From Sulfurimonas sp. (GTDB taxonomy: Bacteria; Campylobacterota; Campylobacteria; Campylobacterales; Sulfurimonadaceae): a stretch of 64,000 bases of DNA. Made by a program: the position numbers and the translations under genes. The notes under the pieces were generated by a model. The model saw only the letters and a list, made by a program, of their open reading frames with translations. It ran no database searches and was not told where the DNA came from. Below are positions 41,642 to 51,048 of this stretch, piece by piece. The stretch covers positions 1 to 64,000 of the forward strand of contig NZ_JAQVKP010000006.1 in assembly GCF_028694605.1 (NCBI RefSeq), read 5' to 3'. The first letter of the stretch is position 1; every line of letters starts with the position of its first letter.

Positions 41642-42589
41642 TTATGGTATTGCAACGGTTTGGAGTACTTTTTGGATAATCTCGTCAGTTGTCACACCCT
41701 CTGCCTCTGCCTCATAGGTCAAAACGATACGGTGACGCATAAGCTCTTTTGCAATATATGCAACATCCACAGGTGTTACAAAATCTTTGCCGCGCATAAA
41801 CGCCATAGCTTTTACTGCTTTAAACATATCGATACTCACGCGAGGAGATGCTCCAAACTGGATATACCCTTGAATCTCATCAAGCCCGTACTCGCTGGGA
41901 TGGCGTGTGGCATTGATAAGTTCTATCATATACTCCTCAACCTGCGCATCGACATGAACATTTTTCACAGCCGCCTTTAGCGCCTCCAAATCCTCATGTG
42001 TCACAACGCTCTTGATCTCCTCAAAATTGCCGCTTGAAATACGTCTTGCTATCTCAAGCTCCTCTGCTTTTGTGTTGTAATCAACAACAAGTTTGAGCAT
42101 AAATCTATCTAACTGCGCCTCTGGAAGCTGGTAAACACCCTCCTGCTCAACAGGGTTTTGGGTTGCCATAACAAAAAACGGCAAAGAGAGCTTAAAGGTC
42201 GTATCGCCAAGAGTCACCTGCTTCTCTTGCATAACCTCCAAGAGTGCCGATTGGACTTTTGCGGGAGAGCGGTTTATCTCATCCGCTAAGAGCAGGTTTG
42301 TAAAGATAGGACCTTTTTTTATCTTAAAACTGTTGGTCTGCGGGTCATAAATCTCAGCACCGAGGATATCTGAGGGAAGCAAGTCGGGAGTAAACTGCGC
42401 TCGTTTAAAATCAAGTCCCAAACTCTTTGCAAGCGCATTGACCGTCGTTGTCTTTGCAAGCCCCGGAACACCCTCTATAAGTATATGCCCCTCACACAAA
42501 AGCGCAATAAGAAGAGCATCAATCATCTTCTCCTGTCCCACAACCACTTTGGAGACCTCTTTTTTAATCAACTCTATTTTAGACATCAT
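41642..42589 (-). CDS. MoxR-family AAA+ ATPase
   Basis: EGVPGLAKTTTVNALAKSL, QFTPDLLPSDILG, LLADEINRSPAKVQSALLEVMQE and ATQNPVEQEGVYQLPEAQLDRFMLK. Confidence 0.97.
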   Translation of the reverse strand: MMSKIELIKKEVSKVVVGQEKMIDALLIALLCEGHILIEGVPGLAKTTTVNALAKSLGLDFKRAQFTPDLLPSDILGAEIYDPQTNSFKIKKGPIFTNLLLADEINRSPAKVQSALLEVMQEKQVTLGDTTFKLSLPFFVMATQNPVEQEGVYQLPEAQLDRFMLKLVVDYNTKAEELEIARRISSGNFEEIKSVVTHEDLEALKAAVKNVHVDAQVEEYMIELINATRHPSEYGLDEIQGYIQFGASPRVSIDMFKAVKAMAFMRGKDFVTPVDVAYIAKELMRHRIVLTYEAEAEGVTTDEIIQKVLQTVAIP

Positions 42590-42656
42590 AAATACTTTTT
42601 CCTTTTCTATGTAAAATGAAGTATAACAAAAAGGGATAAATAGCTAAAGGGCACCT

Positions 42657-43661
42657 CTAAAGTTCAAGCCCTAAAACCTTACCGATTCCCTCTTTTTGCA
42701 CCATTGCGCCAAACTTCACGGCGATACTTTGCTTTGCTATCTCGTATCCTTGTGTTGATTGTCCCGTGATGTGGAGTTTGTTGCCTCCGATGGTCGTACC
42801 TTTGGCATCTCTCACGCTTATCTCTATGGCTGAACGGGCAAGGATAAAGCCGTATGAAGAGGCTCTTTGAACGTCGGAGCGGATGGCAATCTTAAAATGC
42901 ACCTTAGCGCTTTTACTGTCGATTTGAACTTTTTTTGCACTTAGCGCATCACGGACAGGGGCTTGAAGAGCAAGCGAATCCTCATCCGCTTCTAGCTCAA
43001 AACTGATAGAAGCAAGAAGCGCAGCATAGTTATTTTTGATTTTTTGTATCTTTTGAATAAAGCGCTCACCGTTAAAACTGCTTTGCAAAACATTCATAAC
43101 CACAAGCATATTTGGAACATCCCCTAAATCATGCAGCACTTTTTTATAGATACTTAACCCCTCAAGCTCATGGTGCAGATGCAGTGAACCGACTGCCGCA
43201 TCGGCGATGGCAAACTTTTGCTCAAGTTCACTTCTAAGGCTCTCAAAGAGTTTTTTTTTCTCTGATGCGATGAGTACGACATGCTTTTTAAAACCAAGTT
43301 CTTGAGCCTCTACGACCTCATAATGGCTTATACGGATTTTCTTCACATCACTTTGTATATTGCTCACAGTGGTTTGCTGATGTGAGTTGCGCACACCCTC
43401 TTCTACAACCTTTTTAGAACTGAATGTGGACTGTATGGAGACGCTGAGCGTGGATGCCATCATACTAAGCGCATTTGCAACCGCCACCTCCTTGCTCTCC
43501 CCCTCACCAAGAGCATAAAGCGTTTTTTGCGTACTTTGCGGCGGATTTGTGTACCATGCGGGAAGAGCTTTTTTGGGCATAAGAGGCACATCTTCTTTTG
43601 TAGAACATCCCGCAAAAAAGAGAGTTGCCGCTACTGCGATAAAAAGACAGCTTTTTCTCAT
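42657..43661 (-). CDS. LPP20-family lipoprotein
   Basis: Lipobox FFAGC; LPAWYTNPPQSTQKTLYALGEGESKEVAVANALSMMASTLSVSIQST. Confidence 0.8.
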   Translation of the reverse strand: MRKSCLFIAVAATLFFAGCSTKEDVPLMPKKALPAWYTNPPQSTQKTLYALGEGESKEVAVANALSMMASTLSVSIQSTFSSKKVVEEGVRNSHQQTTVSNIQSDVKKIRISHYEVVEAQELGFKKHVVLIASEKKKLFESLRSELEQKFAIADAAVGSLHLHHELEGLSIYKKVLHDLGDVPNMLVVMNVLQSSFNGERFIQKIQKIKNNYAALLASISFELEADEDSLALQAPVRDALSAKKVQIDSKSAKVHFKIAIRSDVQRASSYGFILARSAIEISVRDAKGTTIGGNKLHITGQSTQGYEIAKQSIAVKFGAMVQKEGIGKVLGLEL

Positions 43662-44665
43662 TGCCCAAGCTGCTCCATAGCTTTTTTATGTTTTCTTATC
43701 AAATCACTAATCCTAAAATGTGCCTGATTTATCTCTTCTACAGGCTCTATTGCAATGGTATCGGCTCTTTTGTAGTAGTTTTGCGCTTCTCCATAGACAC
43801 CCTGCGCCTCTTTGACAACCCCCAGATTGTAAAAAGCGACATAACTTTTCTGCTGAGTTGCATCCACAAGCTCAGTTAAAAGTTCTTCTGCTTTATCAAG
43901 CCTATTTTGCTCAATATACTCCAGCGCAAATTTTAAAAGCTTCTTTTGTCTATCATCATACTTGGTATCCGGGTCATCTATAAGGTCAACTCTCATATTG
44001 ACATAGTGCGGTGTCAACTTAAAGATAAAACTCTCTGCTATCCGATCCGCCAACATGTGTCCGGCTGCATCAACAGTCGGAATAAAACGGGTATCGTCAT
44101 CACAATGTGTCCATGCCGTAGATGCCGGAACACTGGCCGCATATATAACATCTCCTTGCGCAATATCAATCATCCGCACTTCAGCTGAGAGATGCACATC
44201 TCTTTTTGTGCACCCGACAAGATACTCCCTCATTTTCTCACATTTTTTATCTGCGCATCGTAAACGCTTCTCATAATAGTAGCTATCTCTGGAACTAAGA
44301 TTTGAAACACTCCCTGCAACAATAGCCTGAGCGCCTATAAGGTTACCTACCTCAACAGCTTTTTCAACCTCTATCAAACCGCTGCTTTGTAGTTTTTGTT
44401 CGGTAATAATCTCATTAAAATCTTTTCTGCTTACAACCGTAAAGTACGATTTGTCATCAATAGTTGTTTCATAAAGTTTTGTCTCGATTTTATTTGAAAC
44501 ACTAAATTCGTCATTCTCAAAGTAAGCTACACTCACTTTTTTTGTCATCGCCGCACGGTCAATCTCTGCCGGCTGAAGCGCTCTAATGGTCACACGCTGC
44601 GTACATCCGCTCAAAAACAGAGCAGACAAAAACGCAAAAATCATCCATAAAACCATCTGTTTCAT
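43658..44665 (-). CDS. CsgG-like lipoprotein with C-terminal TPR-like region
   Basis: Lipobox FLSGC; KVSVAYFEN...VVSRKDFNEIITEQKLQSSGLIEVEKAVEVGNLIGAQAIVAGSVS. Confidence 0.75.
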   Translation of the reverse strand: MKQMVLWMIFAFLSALFLSGCTQRVTIRALQPAEIDRAAMTKKVSVAYFENDEFSVSNKIETKLYETTIDDKSYFTVVSRKDFNEIITEQKLQSSGLIEVEKAVEVGNLIGAQAIVAGSVSNLSSRDSYYYEKRLRCADKKCEKMREYLVGCTKRDVHLSAEVRMIDIAQGDVIYAASVPASTAWTHCDDDTRFIPTVDAAGHMLADRIAESFIFKLTPHYVNMRVDLIDDPDTKYDDRQKKLLKFALEYIEQNRLDKAEELLTELVDATQQKSYVAFYNLGVVKEAQGVYGEAQNYYKRADTIAIEPVEEINQAHFRISDLIRKHKKAMEQLGQ

Positions 44666-45804
44666 AATGCTGTACCGCCTCTTTTTTTACTGCTCGCATT
44701 ATATAATTTTTGTGCAATTTTTTTTGCACTTGCAAGTGATGTTATCTTTTTTTGTTCTATCTCTTTAATGAGCGTCTCATATTTTAGCGCATCCTCAACC
44801 ACTAAAAGAACCATCAGCGCATCAAGTGATTTTGCACCTTTAGTTTTTTGCGAAAAAGCATCGCCTGATTTTATTTGAGGAGACTTTTTTCTCTTAATTT
44901 TTCCGACTAAAAAACCTGCAACAAACGTAAGCAGGTAGTAAAGATAGGAGACATCAAAAGAGAATCCCTCCTTTTGCACTACATCAAGAAGCTCCTCTTT
45001 TGCAAAACCGCCCTCCACCTTTACATCCACCGCATCAACAACAAGTTTTTCTACCTTTTTTGTCTTAAGGCTAAAGTACTCTATCTCTTTTTTTGGGATA
45101 GTAAAACTCTTCTCTCCTACAAAAGCAAATTTCTGGCTCCAAACTCCACTCTGCGCCTCTTTGGTTAGTTTTTGAGAAGAGACAGCCTCTCCCGCAAAAA
45201 CTTTGACACCCTCTATCTCATAAGAAAATGGCTCGATTCGCTCAAAATTTCCCTCGCCTTTGATTGTTATATCAAGATGATAAGGTTCGTATGCCTTCAG
45301 CAGAGGCTCTCTCTTTTTTACATCAACAGCAAAATCTCCTACCAAATCACTCGGCGTCTCTTCTATCAAAACCTTAAAAACTTCCTGCTTAACAACTGTT
45401 TTTTTTGCATCCTCTTTTTTGACATTATCACGCCCGATAACCATCTCTTCGATAGAATCTTTGCTTGTCAGTTTCATCAGCGCTTCAAAAGCTATCTCTA
45501 TTTCGCCGGACTCTTTTGCAAAAAGAAGAAACTCATAAGAACTTATTTTTTTGCCCTCAACGATACTCTCATTTGCCTGCAAGCTCTTAACACTAAACTT
45601 TTCATACTCGCCGCTTGGATTGAACTCGATACTGTAAAGTTCTGCACGGTCGCTAAATGCACATGTATAGCGAATATAAACTGCCTCATTGACAAATGCT
45701 TTTTGTTTGTTTATCTGCGCACTCCATTCGTACGTCGTTGCAAAAAGCGGCAGTTGCAAAAATAGAGTTATGAGTAAAAAAACTTTACCAAGGCTTCTTT
45801 TCAT
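44662..45804 (-). CDS. batD: BatD-family protein (copy 2)
   Basis: Signal peptide and BatD-like sequence (LVGDFAVDVKKREPLLKAYEPYHLDITIKGEGNFERIEPF). Start placed at MKRSLGKVF. Confidence 0.82.
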   Translation of the reverse strand: MKRSLGKVFLLITLFLQLPLFATTYEWSAQINKQKAFVNEAVYIRYTCAFSDRAELYSIEFNPSGEYEKFSVKSLQANESIVEGKKISSYEFLLFAKESGEIEIAFEALMKLTSKDSIEEMVIGRDNVKKEDAKKTVVKQEVFKVLIEETPSDLVGDFAVDVKKREPLLKAYEPYHLDITIKGEGNFERIEPFSYEIEGVKVFAGEAVSSQKLTKEAQSGVWSQKFAFVGEKSFTIPKKEIEYFSLKTKKVEKLVVDAVDVKVEGGFAKEELLDVVQKEGFSFDVSYLYYLLTFVAGFLVGKIKRKKSPQIKSGDAFSQKTKGAKSLDALMVLLVVEDALKYETLIKEIEQKKITSLASAKKIAQKLYNASSKKRGGTAL

Positions 45805-47209
45805 CGACTCCCCTTTTATTGATAAGCTCATACTGCTTGGAGCTTAGTTTTGCTTTGCCGCCGTCAAGATTGATACTATTTTGCATCTCTGTTTTTTTGC
45901 CGCTATCATCGGCACCGCTGCTGCTTTGCGCACTTACTTGCATGTTTGATCCGCCCCCCTCTTTTGCTTTTTTGTTACTCTGCTCTTTTTTGGCAAGTGC
46001 AGATTTATCTTGACTTTGCTGTTTCCCGCTTGTCATCTCTTTTTTCTCACCCGCCTCACGAATAAACTCCAGATTTTCGTCCGCCTCTTTTGAATAAGCA
46101 AGCGTTAAAGATTTCACATACGCCTCTCTTGCCTTCTCAAACTCTTGCAGCCGCACAAGCGTATTGCCTATATTGTAAAAAACGATTGACTTTGCCTCTG
46201 AATCGGCGGACTTTACCATCTCAAAGTTTTGCAGTGCCTTCTCATACTCTCCGCTTCTGTACTGCTCCACCGCTTTGTTGAAAAACTCCATATTCTCATT
46301 TGCACTCAGATGTACACCAAAGAGAAGCAAAAACGCCACTACATACCTCTTAAGCGTCGTAACACTCACCAAAAACGAGAAGATTGCCAAAACCACAAAA
46401 TAGTAAAAAAGTTCAAGATTACGCATAATCGTTGTTTGGCTTTTATGCTCTTTTTTGCCTTGTGACTTAAGTGCATCAAGAAGCGTGTCAAAATCTTTTG
46501 TGTAAACCCCGCCCGTTGCCTCTGCTATCTCTTTTACTGCACTGTTTTCACGGCTCACAACGATATCTCCAAGCTCGTCTTTCATAAGCGCACCGTCCTC
46601 AAGCCTAAGCGTTCCGCCCGTTGTCGTAGCAGTCATAAAGATGTTTACCGCAAGGTTGTTTTCTCTGGCAAAATTCGCCTCAGCCTCATAGCCCAGTTCA
46701 TCTGCTCCATCGCTAAAGAGTACAACGGTAGCCTTTTTAGATGCGGACATCCTGCGAGAGAGCTTGAGTGCGGACATCACGTCACTTCCCTGCGTAATGA
46801 TAAACTTCTCATCAAGAGAACCAAAAAGATGCAGCAAAAGCTCTCTGTCTTCCGTCAGCGGAGAGAGTACCACTGCATTTGTAGTAAATCCAAGTACCCC
46901 ATATCTGCTCTTCTCTCCCCTCTCCACCAACTTTTTGAGCATCTCTTTTGCAAAATCAAGACGTGTAGGCTCCAAATCCGAAGCGTGCATGGAGTAGGAG
47001 AGGTCAACCCCGATAATCACATCGCTTAAAAGTTGTTCGGATTTTATCGGTTCTTGCTCTATAACGGGTCTGCAAAGTGCCAAAACAACAAAAAGAAAGC
47101 TAAATATATATCCGTAAGAGGCAACTCTCAGCTCTTTTAGGTTTACTTTGAGAAAAAGCGGTAACAGCAGAAGCAAAAGCCAAAGGTACTCAGGAAAAAG
47201 AAGTTTCAT
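45785..47209 (-). CDS. BatB/BatC fusion: VWA plus TPR (copy 2)
   Basis: VWA MIDAS DLSYSM; TPR-like YRSGEYEKALQNFEMV; Gln/Lys/Ser-rich tail ending -KKPW. Confidence 0.87.
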   Translation of the reverse strand: MKLLFPEYLWLLLLLLPLFLKVNLKELRVASYGYIFSFLFVVLALCRPVIEQEPIKSEQLLSDVIIGVDLSYSMHASDLEPTRLDFAKEMLKKLVERGEKSRYGVLGFTTNAVVLSPLTEDRELLLHLFGSLDEKFIITQGSDVMSALKLSRRMSASKKATVVLFSDGADELGYEAEANFARENNLAVNIFMTATTTGGTLRLEDGALMKDELGDIVVSRENSAVKEIAEATGGVYTKDFDTLLDALKSQGKKEHKSQTTIMRNLELFYYFVVLAIFSFLVSVTTLKRYVVAFLLLFGVHLSANENMEFFNKAVEQYRSGEYEKALQNFEMVKSADSEAKSIVFYNIGNTLVRLQEFEKAREAYVKSLTLAYSKEADENLEFIREAGEKKEMTSGKQQSQDKSALAKKEQSNKKAKEGGGSNMQVSAQSSSGADDSGKKTEMQNSINLDGGKAKLSSKQYELINKRGVDEKKPW

Positions 47210-48129
47210 TTTTGCACCTCTCTATAGAGTAAAAAGAGCAAAAGCACCGCCGCACCAAGCAAAAGCGCCCAGTAATAGTACTCTTTTTGCAGATATTCCT
47301 TGCTTTTTATGTTTGAAGATTCCAGTGCGTCAATCTTCTCATAGACTGATTTTAGCTCTTTTGCCGAAGTTGCAGCAAAATACTCTCCATCGCTCTCCTG
47401 CGCTATCTTCTGCAACAGTGCTTCATCCGCCTCGCCCTTGTTTCCCATGCCGATAGTGTAGATTTTTATCCCCTGCTCTTGCGCTATTTTGATGGCATCT
47501 TTTGGCGAGATACTTCCGCTGTTATGTTCACCGTCGGTTAAAAGTATGATAATTTTTGTTTTAGCTTTGGAATGTTTAAAAGCCCTCACGCCTACCGCAA
47601 TTCCCTCACCGATAGCCGTGTTTTGCCCTGCCATACCATGCATGAGATACCCTAACATCTCTACAACTATATTTTTTTCATAGGTAATGGGCGAAGCGAT
47701 AAAAGCAAAATCTCCAAAAAAAACTACCCCGAGATTGTCCATCTCTCTTTTTTTGATAAACTCAGAGGCGATTATCTGCGCTATCTCAAATCGGCTCAGC
47801 CGCTCCCCTTTACTTACCTCATTTTCAAAATCAAATCCGGAAGCGTTCATGGAACCGCTGCCGTCAAGTGCGAGAACAATGTCTTTTCCCATACGATTAT
47901 GCGGGTTAAGAGTGTCAACAACTATCGGGGAGGCAAGAGCGGTACAGAGTAAAAGAATAATGGCTGTCTTGAGAATCCACTCCAATTTAAGAAGATTTTT
48001 TTTGGTGGAAAAAAAGTGAAGATGTACAAAAAAACGGCTCTTTAGCTGCTCCCTGCACTTATACATGCAGTAAAGAAGCGGGAAAAAAAGTAAAAAGAGG
48101 TACGGATACTCAAAGCTAAAAAAACTCAA
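47206..48129 (-). CDS. batA: BatA-like VWA protein (copy 2)
   Basis: VWA MIDAS LDGSGSM, LLTDGEHN. Probable TTG start at 48129, preceded by a strong GGGAGGG RBS; the ORF-track start at 48279 looks spurious. Confidence 0.85.
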   Translation of the reverse strand: MSFFSFEYPYLFLLFFPLLYCMYKCREQLKSRFFVHLHFFSTKKNLLKLEWILKTAIILLLCTALASPIVVDTLNPHNRMGKDIVLALDGSGSMNASGFDFENEVSKGERLSRFEIAQIIASEFIKKREMDNLGVVFFGDFAFIASPITYEKNIVVEMLGYLMHGMAGQNTAIGEGIAVGVRAFKHSKAKTKIIILLTDGEHNSGSISPKDAIKIAQEQGIKIYTIGMGNKGEADEALLQKIAQESDGEYFAATSAKELKSVYEKIDALESSNIKSKEYLQKEYYYWALLLGAAVLLLFLLYREVQK

Positions 48130-48240
48130 ATACTCCCTCCCTTTTTTTATGCTTATTTTAACAAAAAAATAAAAAACAATAACTAAAACGCCTTTTTGAA
48201 AAGAATATTTGATTTTTTTTAAATATTTGAAGATTTTTTC

Positions 48241-48269
48241 TTGACATATAAATTCTATTTGTCTATAAT
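48241..48269 (+). promoter_or_regulatory. Perfect sigma-70 consensus promoter for tRNA-Lys/tRNA-Glu
   Basis: TTGACA (48241-48246), 17-bp spacer, TATAAT (48264-48269). Confidence 0.88.
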
Positions 48270-48298
48270 TCGCGTCCACAAACGTTAAGTTTGAAAAT

Positions 48299-48374
48299 GT
48301 CTTGTTAGCTCAGCCGGTAGAGCATCTCACTTTTAATGAGGTGGCCGATGGTTCGAATCCATCACAGGACACCA
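48299..48374 (+). tRNA. tRNA-Lys (UUU)
   Basis: Cloverleaf with GTCTTGT/ACAGGAC acceptor, anticodon loop CTTTTAA, TTCGAAT T-loop and encoded CCA. Confidence 0.97.
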
Positions 48375-48387
48375 TCTTTTGTTTTGT

Positions 48388-48462
48388 GGCCCCGTCGTCT
48401 AGCGGTCAGGATCCCAGGTTTTCATCCTGGTTACAGGAGTTCGATTCTCCTCGGGGTCACCA
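48388..48462 (+). tRNA. tRNA-Glu (UUC)
   Basis: GGCCCCG/CGGGGTC acceptor, anticodon loop TTTTCAT, T-loop TTCGATT and encoded CCA. Confidence 0.97.
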
Positions 48463-48563
48463 ACACAATCACTTCATTTTTACACTATTTAACTCCAAAT
48501 TTTTTTTATAAAGCTATAATTCCAATTTTAAAAATCAGATAAATTTTTCATGAAAGTTGCACT

Positions 48564-51041
48564 ATGTTTTTACAACGATATATTGATTTTGTTACACACT
48601 ATTTTAAAGCAGTTTTGATTTTTGTAGCTCTTGCTACGGGAATTTTTGGGTATTATGCACAATTTTTGGGTATTGATGCTTCTGCCGAGACGCTTTTGTT
48701 GGAAAACGATACAGATTTGAAGTTGACGCGTGAAGTTCACGGGCGTTATATCAGTCCTGATTACCTAGTAGTTGCTTTCAGTCCTAAAGAGTATATGCTC
48801 TCTGAAACTAACATTGCTACCATCAAAGCACTTAAAGATTCTTTGTTGCGCATAAATGGGGTTGAGAGCATCACATCGCTGCTTGATGTTCCCTTGCTTG
48901 AGAGTCCGCCGATGGCAGTTTCCGAAGTTGTAAAAAATGTACGCACGCTCTCATCTCCCGATATCAAAAAAGCAATGGTGCAAAAAGAGCTTACTTCAAG
49001 CCCTCTGTATGCAAAAAATCTTGTAAGCGATGATTTTAAAACTACCGCTATTTTAGTCAATCTCAAAGAGGATGCCAGATACACCGAACTTCTTCAAAAA
49101 CGCAACTCTTTTATAGAACTACAGCAAAAAAGAGAACTGAAGCCTGAAGAAAAAAAAGAGTTTGAAGCCGCAAAAAAAGCATTTAAAGAGTATGGTTACA
49201 GCACAAGGGACGAAGTACATCAACTAATTGAAAATGTCCGCTCTACCATTAATCCTTTTCGCAAAGAGGGGGAACTTTTTTTAGGCGGCGTTATGATGAT
49301 TGCAGACGATATGATAGGTTTTGTAAAGAACGATATCGCCATTTACGGAACGGCTATTATGCTCATCATGGTGCTTATGCTGTGGGTTATCTTCAGACAA
49401 GTACGCTTTGTGGTTTTGCCTATCTTGGTCTCCTTTTGTGCGGTCATTATCACAACAGGTGTCAATGCGCTTATGGGTCTTGAAGTTACGGTCGTCTCTT
49501 CAAATTATGTTGCGATGCAGCTCATCACTACGCTCTCTTTGGTAATCCATCTTATAGTAAGCTACCGCGAGGAGTATGTGCTTTACCCGCATTTTTCTCA
49601 AAAAGAACTCATCGAAATTACGCTCAAGCGTATGTCTGTTCCGTCTGTTTTTATTATCCTTACATCGGTTGCGGGATTTGGCTCACTGATGACGTGCGAT
49701 ATCCTGCCTATTATCGATTTGGGTACGATGATGAACATCGGCGTAACTGTTTCTCTGATTGCGGCATACCTTCTTTTCCCGTCTATGATGATGCTGTTTC
49801 CCAAAAAAGAGCCTGTACTTACATTTGACAAAGCTTTTACGCTTAACACCATCTTTGCACAAACCGTAGAGCATCACGGCAAAAAAATCATTGTGATAGT
49901 AGTCGCAATCCTTGGGTTTAGCCTTGTCGGCACTACACAGCTAGTAGTTGAAAACAGTTTTATAAACTACTTTAAAAAGAGTACCGAGATTTATCAAGGT
50001 ATGCAAAAAATAGACAACACTTTAGGCGGTACGACACCGCTGGAGATAGTCGTAACATTTCCAAAGATACAAAACAAAGAGAAAAAGAGTAACACTTCTG
50101 ATGAACTTGATAGTTTTGCAGACGAATTTACAGAGACGGACAATGATGCACAATACTGGTTTACGGCACAAAAAATGGAGACCATACTTAAAGTGCATGA
50201 CTATTTGGTCTCTTTGCCCGAGGTGGGCAATGTCTCTTCGCTGGGTACGCTCACAAAAGTTGGGCGCATCTTGAAAGAAGGGAAAGATTTTGACGGTGTA
50301 GAGCTAGCACTTATGTACAACGAGCTGCCTCTTGAGTTCAAAAAAATCCTTCTCTCTCCATACGTAAACACTGAGTACAACGAAGCACGCTTTGTAGTTC
50401 GCATAGTGGATTCCAACAAAAATCTTAGACGAAACGAGCTGATTAAAAAAATTCAAACAGATTTAGAGACAAAAATCGGACTTAAAAAAGAGGATTTTAA
50501 ACTTGTAGGCATGATGGTACTTTACAACAACATGCTCCAATCCCTTTTTGATTCGCAAATAGGAACACTCGGTCTCGCACTCCTTTCTCTTGGGGCAATG
50601 TTTTTGTTTCTGTTTCGTTCTTTAAAAATTGCGGTAGTTGCATTAACCGTCAACATGGTACCAATCAGCGTTATTTTTGGCATTATGGGTATCGCAAACA
50701 TCCCTTTGGACATCATGAGCATTACCATCGCCTCTATCGCTCTGGGCATCACTGTGGACAACACCATTCACTATTTTTACCGTTTTAGAGAGGAGCTTGC
50801 ACTAGATGGAGACTATATCGCTTCTATGCACAGAGCGCATGGAACTATCGCTTTTGGAATGTTTTACTACTCGCTTGCGACAATTGTAGGCTTTTTGGTC
50901 TTGGTAACTTCCAACTTTATACCGACGCTTATTTTTGGTCTTTTGACGGTTATCGTTTTGCTTGTAGCAATTGTCTCAGACCTTCTTTTCTCGCCGCTTT
51001 TGGTGGTAACGTTTAAACCTTTTGGGGTAAAGAGAGGGTAA
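48564..51041 (+). CDS. MMPL/RND-superfamily exporter
   Basis: Two repeats of TM bundles with large periplasmic loops; IALGITVDNTIHYFYRFREE motif. Confidence 0.9.
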   Translation: MFLQRYIDFVTHYFKAVLIFVALATGIFGYYAQFLGIDASAETLLLENDTDLKLTREVHGRYISPDYLVVAFSPKEYMLSETNIATIKALKDSLLRINGVESITSLLDVPLLESPPMAVSEVVKNVRTLSSPDIKKAMVQKELTSSPLYAKNLVSDDFKTTAILVNLKEDARYTELLQKRNSFIELQQKRELKPEEKKEFEAAKKAFKEYGYSTRDEVHQLIENVRSTINPFRKEGELFLGGVMMIADDMIGFVKNDIAIYGTAIMLIMVLMLWVIFRQVRFVVLPILVSFCAVIITTGVNALMGLEVTVVSSNYVAMQLITTLSLVIHLIVSYREEYVLYPHFSQKELIEITLKRMSVPSVFIILTSVAGFGSLMTCDILPIIDLGTMMNIGVTVSLIAAYLLFPSMMMLFPKKEPVLTFDKAFTLNTIFAQTVEHHGKKIIVIVVAILGFSLVGTTQLVVENSFINYFKKSTEIYQGMQKIDNTLGGTTPLEIVVTFPKIQNKEKKSNTSDELDSFADEFTETDNDAQYWFTAQKMETILKVHDYLVSLPEVGNVSSLGTLTKVGRILKEGKDFDGVELALMYNELPLEFKKILLSPYVNTEYNEARFVVRIVDSNKNLRRNELIKKIQTDLETKIGLKKEDFKLVGMMVLYNNMLQSLFDSQIGTLGLALLSLGAMFLFLFRSLKIAVVALTVNMVPISVIFGIMGIANIPLDIMSITIASIALGITVDNTIHYFYRFREELALDGDYIASMHRAHGTIAFGMFYYSLATIVGFLVLVTSNFIPTLIFGLLTVIVLLVAIVSDLLFSPLLVVTFKPFGVKRG

Positions 51042-51048
51042 TACCTAA

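Noticed and set aside
45172-45765. 197-aa plus-strand ORF
   Set aside because: Fully antisense to batD copy 2; Phe/Leu/Cys-rich translation typical of antisense frames.
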